From NCBI GenBank assembly GCA_027489105.1, contig JAIYAJ010000551.1, forward strand, positions 1-31,171: a DNA stretch of 31,171 nucleotides, read 5' to 3'. The DNA is from Zymomonas sp. Its GTDB lineage: Bacteria > Pseudomonadota > Alphaproteobacteria > Sphingomonadales > Sphingomonadaceae. Position 1 is the stretch's first letter; every line of letters begins with the position of its first letter. The notes beneath the pieces were generated by a model that worked only from the letters and a program-made list of their open reading frames with translations, had not been told where the DNA came from and did no database searches. A program made the translations under genes and the position numbers. This document shows positions 17,277-23,247 of this stretch, piece after piece.

Positions 17277-18042
17277 CGAGCGCGCTCCTGACGTCGCGGA
17301 GGAACTGGCGGATCGCGGCGGTGCCCTGCCGGACGCTGCGGACGCACATCGATCCGATCACGACGCCGTCGGCCCCCGCATCGATCGCTTGCCGCGCCTG
17401 CGCCGGCGTGCCGATGCCGAAGCCTGCCAGGATCGGCCGGACGATCCCGGCTTCCCTGGCGGCGGCGATGGTCTCGGCGAGCCTCGGGTCGAGCGCTTCA
17501 CGCGGGCCGGTCTTGCCGTCGGCGGACGGGACCATGACATAGCCGTCCCAGCTTCGGGCATCATGGATGTCCCAGAGCGTCCGATCGAGCGGCAGCAGAC
17601 CGCAACGCGGCGCGCCCGGCACATCGATCGCCTGACCGTTGCCGCCGATGATGAGCGCCCCATCGAGCGGGATATTCGCCAACCGCCGGAGATCGAGGTC
17701 GGCATAGGCCATGCACACCCCGGCCGGTGCGGACGGCCGCGACGCGAACCATTCGGCCAGTTCTGCCATACGCGCATAGCCGTCGTGGCCATCGGCGATC
17801 ACCCGCGCCATCGCCGCCGATATGTCCGTGCCGTCCAGATAAGGATCGGCCGAGGGGATGCCGAGTTCGAAGATATCGACCCCCTCCTCCATATAGAGGT
17901 CGCGCATGGCATCGTCGAATTGCGCGTCCCCCAGGACGAAATAGCAGGCGAGGATCGGCCGGCCGCGTGCGGCCAGCCGATCGAGTTTGGCGGTCCCGTT
18001 CAAGGATGGCCTTTCTTGAAGGTTCGAGAGCATGTCCAGCAT
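17269..18042 (-). CDS. TrpA-like lyase, copy 2, coupled to the FGGY kinase
   Basis: This 257-residue protein is a divergent member of the tryptophan synthase alpha family. E59 in IFELGIPSADP and D70 in YLDGTDI correspond to the two TrpA catalytic acids. The loop SADGKTG keeps the Thr-Gly of the TrpA GVTG loop, and the phosphate site GFGIGTP with GADGVVIGS is intact. The first strand is ILACYFVLGD where TrpA has a phenylalanine-rich AGYP segment, and the aromatic lining differs, so the non-phosphate half of the substrate probably differs from indole. ATG 18042 lies 29 bases after the TonB receptor stop; no strong ribosome site is seen, and ATG 18033 is possible. No TrpB is directly beside this copy. 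Confidence 0.82.
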   Translation of the reverse strand: MLDMLSNLQERPSLNGTAKLDRLAARGRPILACYFVLGDAQFDDAMRDLYMEEGVDIFELGIPSADPYLDGTDISAAMARVIADGHDGYARMAELAEWFASRPSAPAGVCMAYADLDLRRLANIPLDGALIIGGNGQAIDVPGAPRCGLLPLDRTLWDIHDARSWDGYVMVPSADGKTGPREALDPRLAETIAAAREAGIVRPILAGFGIGTPAQARQAIDAGADGVVIGSMCVRSVRQGTAAIRQFLRDVRSALDA

Positions 18043-18071
18043 CGGCGACGGTTGCGGGTGGCCGTTGCCGA

Positions 18072-20342
18072 TCAGAAGGACCTGCGGACCGACAGGCTCC
18101 ATTCGCGCGGCCGGGCAAACACGCCCTCGACATAACCGAAGCCGCCGAACTCGTTGTTGCCGGTCAGCAGATAGCGCTTGTCGGTGATGTTGCGGATGCC
18201 GGCGGCGACCTGCCACAGCTTGTCGGCCGTGTCGTAGATCAGCGTCGCGTTGAACAGATGATAGCCGCTCTGCGCGATATTCTCGCTGTTCGCCGCATCG
18301 CTGTAGGTCTTCGAGCGATAGCTCCAGTCGCCCCGCACCGTCAGGTCGCCGACCTCGCCGAGCGGCACGACATAGCTGGCCGAGCCGGCGAGCGACCATT
18401 TGGGCGAATTGACGAAGCGGTCGCCCTTGTCGATCCCCTGCGACGGATCGAAATCGGCGGCGAATTTGGTGTAGCCCGTATCGAGATAGCCGGCCGAGAA
18501 TTGCAGCGTCAGCGGCTTGACCGGGCGCAGGGTCAGTTCCGCCTCGGCGCCATAGACGCGCCCGGCAGCGGCGTTACCAGTCCCCGGTGCGATCACGTCG
18601 AGCACGCGGACCTGGATGTCGCGATAACGGGTATAGAAGCCGGCGAGATCGAAGCGCACCGTGCCCGCAGCGTTAGACGTCTTCAGACCCGCCTCATAAA
18701 CGTCGGCGGTTTCGGGTTCGAACGAGCCGGGAACCGCACGCGGCGGGAAGACGCGCTGGTTGAACCCGCCCGACTTGAAACCCTGCGAGAAGGACACATA
18801 GGTCATCAGGCGATCGGTCCACTGATAGTCGGCACCGAGCAGCATCGAGAAATCGTTGAACTTCCGCTTGGACTGGACCTTGGGCAGGATCCGCTGGCCA
18901 TCGGTGAAGCCCGCCCCGCCGAACAGCGACTGGGTATAGTCGTAGAAGATGACCTGCTGATCCGGCGTGAAGCGCTTGGTTTCGTCGGTGTAGCGCGCGC
19001 CGGCGGTCAGGCGTAACTTATCGGTTGCCTTGAAGGTGAGATGGGCGAAGCTGGCGAGGCTGTCATTCTTCACCGCACCACCGCTCTTGATCAGGATGAC
19101 CGAGGTATAGACGTTGTTGAGGTTGTCGCCCTTCTCGGTGAAATAATAGCCGCCGACGAGCCAGTCGAGGCGGTCGTCGATCAGCGAGCCGTAAAGCTGG
19201 AGCTCCTGGCTGAACTGCTGCTGGCTGATGTCGTCATAGGTTTCGACGATGGTGAAAGGCGAATTGTCGGTATCGCGCCCGAACTGGCTGTCGAACTTGC
19301 GGAAGGCGGTGATCGACTTGAGCGTCACGTCGCCCATGTCATAGGCGACGGTGCCGCCGACGCCCCACAGGTCGAGGTCGGAGATCGCGTTCGGATTGCG
19401 ACCCTGGAAGGTCTGGTAAGGGCCCCCCGCGGTGAAACGCGCGTCGAACTGCGGCAGGCCGAGCGCCGGGGCGATCACGCCATTATAGGGTCCGAAGGTC
19501 GGCGCGCCGGCATTGGGGTTGAAGTCGAGCAGCTTCTGCGCCTGCGCCTGCTCGCGCCGACGCGTACCGTCGGCCGCAAGGTCGACCGTCAGCGCATCGG
19601 TCGGCGTCCACCGCAGCGCGATGCGGCCGAGCAGCGCCTTGGTGTTGCCCAGCTTGGGTCCGCCGACATTCTTGACGAAACCATCCTGATTGAGTGTCGC
19701 CGCCGAGACGCGCAGCGCCAGCGTGTCGTTCACCGGAAGGTCGACCACCGCCTTGCCGTCGATACGGTTCCGGCTGCCGGTGCGCAGCTCGACCGTGCCG
19801 CCGAACTCATCCCTGGGAGGCTGCGAGGTGATGTTGATCGCGCCGCCGATCGTGTTCTTGCCGAACAGCGTGCCCTGAGGGCCGCGCAGCACCTCGACCC
19901 GCTGCACGTCGACCAGGTCGAGCACGCCACCGACCGAGCGGGCGATGTAGACGCCGTCGAGATAGAGGCCGACGCCCGGATCGGTGACGAGGGTGAAGTC
20001 GGTCTGGCCGATGCCACGGATATAGATCGACGCGGCGGTGTTGCTGCCCGAGATCGGCGCAGACGAGTTGAAGACGAGGTTGGGCGTCGACTGCGCGATC
20101 TGAGAGACATTGTCGACCTGGCGTGCCTGGAGATCGGCGGCGGTGAAGGCGGTGATCGACACCGGCACCTTCTGTAGCGTTTCCTCGCGGCGGCGGGCGG
20201 TGACGACGATGTCGCCGATCTCGGTCGCCTCGCTGACGCCGGCGGCGCCTTCGGTCTGACCCGCGAACAGCGGCGCGCCGGTGGCCAGGGCGCTGGCCGA
20301 GAGCAAGGTCGTGATGAGGCTTTTGCCAAGGTTGGACGACAT
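18072..20342 (-). CDS. TonB-dependent outer-membrane receptor, first gene of the TrpA/kinase cluster
   Basis: The 756-residue receptor has a signal peptide (MSSNLGKSLITTLLSASALA, cut near LFA), the TonB box DIVVTA and a plug domain with VPVSITAFTAADL, YIRGIGQTDF and VEVLRGPQGTLFGKNT. A beta-barrel follows and ends in terminal Phe (SLSVRRSF), as outer-membrane proteins need. AAGGGG six bases before ATG 20342 supports the start. Such receptors in sphingomonads import plant- or pollutant-derived compounds as well as siderophores. Its position as first gene, 29 bases before the TrpA-like lyase, suggests it brings in that pathway's substrate. Nothing here points to iron uptake. The gene 116 bases upstream (YdcH type) is on the same strand. 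Confidence 0.93.
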   Translation of the reverse strand: MSSNLGKSLITTLLSASALATGAPLFAGQTEGAAGVSEATEIGDIVVTARRREETLQKVPVSITAFTAADLQARQVDNVSQIAQSTPNLVFNSSAPISGSNTAASIYIRGIGQTDFTLVTDPGVGLYLDGVYIARSVGGVLDLVDVQRVEVLRGPQGTLFGKNTIGGAINITSQPPRDEFGGTVELRTGSRNRIDGKAVVDLPVNDTLALRVSAATLNQDGFVKNVGGPKLGNTKALLGRIALRWTPTDALTVDLAADGTRRREQAQAQKLLDFNPNAGAPTFGPYNGVIAPALGLPQFDARFTAGGPYQTFQGRNPNAISDLDLWGVGGTVAYDMGDVTLKSITAFRKFDSQFGRDTDNSPFTIVETYDDISQQQFSQELQLYGSLIDDRLDWLVGGYYFTEKGDNLNNVYTSVILIKSGGAVKNDSLASFAHLTFKATDKLRLTAGARYTDETKRFTPDQQVIFYDYTQSLFGGAGFTDGQRILPKVQSKRKFNDFSMLLGADYQWTDRLMTYVSFSQGFKSGGFNQRVFPPRAVPGSFEPETADVYEAGLKTSNAAGTVRFDLAGFYTRYRDIQVRVLDVIAPGTGNAAAGRVYGAEAELTLRPVKPLTLQFSAGYLDTGYTKFAADFDPSQGIDKGDRFVNSPKWSLAGSASYVVPLGEVGDLTVRGDWSYRSKTYSDAANSENIAQSGYHLFNATLIYDTADKLWQVAAGIRNITDKRYLLTGNNEFGGFGYVEGVFARPREWSLSVRRSF

Positions 20343-20458
20343 CGATTTCCCCTTTTCGTCTCTTTCTACCGATTGACGGCGAATAAGAGGTCGGGGTGCG
20401 CTTTCCGTCTATCCAACCTTGGCGGTGTTTATCCGCTTATTGACTGGCGCTCTCCATA

Positions 20459-20632
20459 TCAGTGCGTCGTCGGCTGCGGCAGAAAGCCCTGCAGTTGGTC
20501 CTTGACCGCCAGGCGCAGCTTCTTGAGCCTCGACAGACGGACATCGTCGGGCACCGCCTTCTGCATTTCGCGGCTGATCTCCTTCTCCAGCCGACGATGG
20601 GCGAGCGACAAACGGTAGATCAAGGCGTGCAT
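20459..20632 (-). CDS. YdcH/DUF465-family small protein
   Basis: A 57-residue protein starts at ATG 20632 with AAAGGAG about nine bases ahead and ends at TGA 20459. It reads MHALIYRLSLAHRRLEKEIS and then a second charged helix with RLSRLKKLRLAVKDQL. Two short coiled helices and the pattern LsxxHrxLekxI...LKkxkLxlkDxl mark the YdcH (DUF465) family, common in proteobacteria and of unknown function. Another frame overlapping it on the same strand (20409-20714) is not favoured. It follows the structured gene-free stretch described at 20671-20905. Confidence 0.8.
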   Translation of the reverse strand: MHALIYRLSLAHRRLEKEISREMQKAVPDDVRLSRLKKLRLAVKDQLQGFLPQPTTH

Positions 20633-20670
20633 GACCACTCTCTCCTTTTGACTGTGCTGAGGGTTGGATG

Positions 20671-20905
20671 GGCCTGCAGGCCATTGGTCTGACGACGCGC
20701 CGCCGCTTCGGCAACAGGGAGACAGGGCGGCGCGTCGTCAGTGACCGTCGGATCGGTGGGGTTGCTTGGGGGAAACCGACCCGACGGCAATCTGGAAACC
20801 TCTGGCTAGAGGCAGTACTGGTCCAACTTCTCGGCGGTCCGGGGAGGCCTGGACGGTCGATCGAACGAAGCTTTTCGTCCCGCTTACCGTCTTATGGCCT
20901 CCCGG
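20671..20905 (-). ncRNA. Candidate structured RNA or long 5' leader: series of strong stem-loops in a 403-base gene-free stretch
   Basis: Between the YdcH start (20632) and the LysR stop (21036) there is no credible gene, but there is dense dyad symmetry. A 12-bp palindrome lies at 20671-20682. A perfect 16-bp stem pairs 20689-20704 with 20726-20741. A 13-bp stem with one mismatch pairs 20745-20757 with 20775-20787. CCTCT/AGAGG lies at 20799-20812. A nested structure follows: 20842-20849 with 20896-20903, 20852-20857 with 20886-20891, and ACGAA/TTCGT at 20865-20878. The single mismatch in the 13-bp stem is A-C on the plus strand but a G-U pair on the minus strand, favouring a minus-strand RNA leading into the YdcH gene. 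I could not match it to any RNA family I know. Confidence 0.5.
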
Positions 20906-20961
20906 CCCGTGACCGAAGAGATGCCGATAAGGCCGCTCAAAAGCCAATTGAAAGGACAGCC

Positions 20962-20986
20962 AAAAAACGATAGAAAAAATCTATCG
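20962..20986 (-). terminator. Intrinsic terminator of the LysR gene, also an ATAG-N7-CTAT dyad
   Basis: On the minus strand CGATAGA and TCTATCG form a 7-bp stem with a 5-base T loop, followed directly by six T (20967-20962), 50 bases after the LysR stop. The same bases fit ATAG-N7-CTAT, the spacing used by OxyR-type LysR proteins and seen again at the LysR start, so a binding role is possible. Confidence 0.5.
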
Positions 20987-21035
20987 GCCTTCTTCATCCT
21001 TTTTTAAGATTTATGCCGCCGCACAAGACAGGGCT

Positions 21036-21944
21036 TCAGTCTGCGGACAGGATTGCCCGGGCTGTCAGCTGAATGCGGCGCGCTATGGATCGATAGCTGT
21101 CCTCATTCGCGGCGCGCGCGCGCCAGGCCGCTGCGATCGAACGGGTGCTGGTCCAGTCCACCGGCTCGACCCGCCGCACCAGCGCATCGCCGCCGACCTC
21201 GGACCGCAGGTAAAGCTCGGGCAGGACGGCGAGGCCGATGCCCGAGCCGACCATCTGCTGGATGCTGTCCAGGCTGGTGCCTTCATAATCGCGCAGGATG
21301 ACCGCTCGCAGTTCGTCGCAGATGCGCTCCACCATCCTATGATAATGATGGCGGGGGTCGAGCGAGAGAAAGCGCTCACCCGCCAGATCTTCGCGCTTCA
21401 CCACCTCTCGGCTGGCAAGCGGATGATTGGGTGGTACCACGATGATCATCCGCTCGCGGAACAGCGGTTCAAGTTCGATCCCCTCGGCGCTGAGCGGCAA
21501 CGGCCCGACCATCATGTCGAGGCGCCCGCGTGACAGCTCCAGCGCCTGCTCCGAGGGAATGCCCTCGCGGATGTAGAGGCGCAGATCGGGCTCCTCCCGG
21601 TTCAGCGCTCCGACGATGGAGGGCATCAGATAAGGACCCAGCGTCGGCGTCACGCCGAAGCGGATAATGCCGACCATGTTCTCGCGAGCGCGCCGCGCAA
21701 CGCTGCGGATCTCGCCGACCTCGACGAGCACGCGCCGCGCCCGTTCGACGATCTGGCGCCCCAGCGGGGTCAGCTCGACCGTCCAGCCGCTGCGTTCGAC
21801 CAACCTGCCGCCCAGCCGCTTCTCGAGCGCGGTCAGCTGATGGCTGAGGGTCGGCTGCGACACGCCGCACTGGTCCGCCGCCTTGCCGAAGTGCAGCAGA
21901 TCGGCGACGGCGACGAGATATTCGAGCTGACGAACGGTGGGCAT
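21036..21944 (-). CDS. LysR-family transcriptional regulator, OxyR-like but without the sensing cysteine pair
   Basis: This 302-residue LysR regulator starts with a winged helix-turn-helix (about 1-60: FGKAADQCGVSQPTLSHQL) and continues with a periplasmic-binding-like sensor domain (about 90-295). It is closest in look to OxyR: MPTVRQLEYLVAVADLLHFG matches the OxyR N-terminus. OxyR senses peroxide with Cys199 and Cys208; here only the second is kept (C209 in ERICDEL), and the first position is H200. Peroxide sensing by disulfide is therefore unlikely, and a small ligand is more likely. The ATG at 21944 has no ribosome site, and a 17-base dyad lies just upstream, suggesting self-repression. 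It sits downstream of the phosphatase gene on the same strand, across a hairpin. Confidence 0.88.
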   Translation of the reverse strand: MPTVRQLEYLVAVADLLHFGKAADQCGVSQPTLSHQLTALEKRLGGRLVERSGWTVELTPLGRQIVERARRVLVEVGEIRSVARRARENMVGIIRFGVTPTLGPYLMPSIVGALNREEPDLRLYIREGIPSEQALELSRGRLDMMVGPLPLSAEGIELEPLFRERMIIVVPPNHPLASREVVKREDLAGERFLSLDPRHHYHRMVERICDELRAVILRDYEGTSLDSIQQMVGSGIGLAVLPELYLRSEVGGDALVRRVEPVDWTSTRSIAAAWRARAANEDSYRSIARRIQLTARAILSAD

Positions 21945-21953
21945 GACACGGAT

Positions 21954-21970
21954 GATAGAGATTATCTATC
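21954..21970. promoter_or_regulatory. GATAG-N7-CTATC dyad at the LysR start, probable autoregulatory site
   Basis: GATAG (21954-21958) and CTATC (21966-21970) are separated by seven bases, exactly the ATAG-N7-CTAT half-site spacing of OxyR-type LysR proteins. Another GATAG abuts at 21971-21975. The site lies 10-26 bases before the LysR start codon, where binding would block transcription or translation. Confidence 0.55.
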
Positions 21971-22118
21971 GATAGGGCGAGCTTATTTCGATTGGATCGG
22001 AAGCGTAACACCGGGCACAAGGGCAATGCGCATCGGCGGCGGCATGGCAAGGCCCCCCTCCACCGAAGCGCGACCCGCCCCCCACCCCGCTGGCAAGCCC
22101 GGGGGGCAGAAGAGGTCG

Positions 22119-22153
22119 GCGGCGCGCCCAGCCCCCCTTACTCGGCGCGCCGC
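22119..22153 (-). terminator. GC-rich hairpin after the phosphatase gene
   Basis: GCGGCGCGCC (22119-22128) pairs perfectly with GGCGCGCCGC (22144-22153) around a 15-base loop, 19 bases past the phosphatase stop. No T-run follows. It probably ends the receptor-phosphatase transcript. The rest of 21976-22118 is GC-rich without a gene. Confidence 0.5.
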
Positions 22154-22172
22154 ACACCTCATAGTCCGGCTG

Positions 22173-23237
22173 TTAGTCGAGCATGGCCTTGCGCAGCCCG
22201 ACAATATCGGCCTCGGTAAAGCCCAGCACCTTGCGCATATAGGCTTCCGACCCGCCATATTCGGCATCGATATAAGTGAAGAACTGAGCGAGGTGGGATG
22301 CGCCGCTCTTGGTGTAGAGCGGCTCCGGCACGGCCCGCACCTTTTCATCCTTGCCGAAATAATAGCTGAGCAATGGGTTGTTCGGATAATCGGCGGGATT
22401 GACCTGCGGCATTTCATAGGCCGGGCGCCGCAGCGCCGTCGACATATGATAGTCCTTCAGGATCACCGCGCGATCGACGCCGAGCATGTCGTAGAGCAGC
22501 GCGGTGGCTATGCCGGTCCGATCCTGGCCCGCCGAGCAATGATAGACGACCGCGCCCTTGTCTGAGGCGAGGTGGCGGTAGAGCGACCGGAACTGCGGCG
22601 CGAGCAGCTTCTCCATGCCCCGATAGACATTCTCGCCATTCGCCTGGGAAAAGCCCGCCATGAGCGGCTTCAGCGAATAGTCGTTCGAGATGAACTCCGC
22701 GCCGGTGCGATCATCGAGCTGGTCGGGCGCCACTTCGCGCTCCTCGATCGACCGCAGATCGACGACCGTCGCGATCATCAACTGACCGGCCAGCGCATAG
22801 TCCGCCTCGGTCAGCAGCGGCATCGCTCCCGAGCGGAAGGCCCGGCCCCAGCGGACCGACCGGCCGTCCTTGGTAATATAGCCGCCGACATCGCGAAAAT
22901 TGCTGCCTTGCTCCATCGGCAGCACGCGCTCGGCCAGCGTCGTCACCGCGCCCCTCTCGTCCCGGATCAGCAGGTAGCGCCGCTCCGTCGCCGGCACATC
23001 CAGCGTCAAGCGTCCGGTGGTGCGCACCGCCTCGATCCCGGACGCAGGGACGCGGCTGTCGCTGTCGTCGATCGCCTGGTCGGCGCTTATCCAGACGCCC
23101 GACGGCGCCGCGCCGCTCCAGACGAGTTCGACCGTGCGGGGATCGATGCGGTTGAGGCTCGGCAGATCTGCCGCCGATGCGGAGGCTACGAAGGACAGGG
23201 CCAGCAGCGCAGCCAGCGAAGCTTTTTCGATAGACAT
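22173..23237 (-). CDS. Secreted CX5R protein-tyrosine/inositol-type phosphatase
   Basis: The 354-residue protein has a signal peptide (MSIEKASLAALLALSFVASA, cut near ASA-ADL) and a cysteine phosphatase domain. The P-loop is HCSAGQDRTG with C234 and R240 (C-X5-R), and the upstream GSNFRDVGGY and VVDLRS segments are those of the Y_phosphatase3 group. About 100 residues before them may be a small beta domain. It should act in the periplasm or outside the cell. ATG 23237 is chosen because GAGG lies six bases ahead; ATG 23243 abuts that site. It begins ten bases after the TonB receptor stop, so the two form an operon. Removing phosphate from the receptor's ligand is a reasonable guess, not shown. 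Confidence 0.88.
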   Translation of the reverse strand: MSIEKASLAALLALSFVASASAADLPSLNRIDPRTVELVWSGAAPSGVWISADQAIDDSDSRVPASGIEAVRTTGRLTLDVPATERRYLLIRDERGAVTTLAERVLPMEQGSNFRDVGGYITKDGRSVRWGRAFRSGAMPLLTEADYALAGQLMIATVVDLRSIEEREVAPDQLDDRTGAEFISNDYSLKPLMAGFSQANGENVYRGMEKLLAPQFRSLYRHLASDKGAVVYHCSAGQDRTGIATALLYDMLGVDRAVILKDYHMSTALRRPAYEMPQVNPADYPNNPLLSYYFGKDEKVRAVPEPLYTKSGASHLAQFFTYIDAEYGGSEAYMRKVLGFTEADIVGLRKAMLD

Positions 23238-23247
23238 GGTCATCCTC

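Noticed and set aside
15201..17291. A 696-codon open frame antisense to the kinase and AraC genes
   Set aside because: The frame crosses two real genes and shows no family motif.
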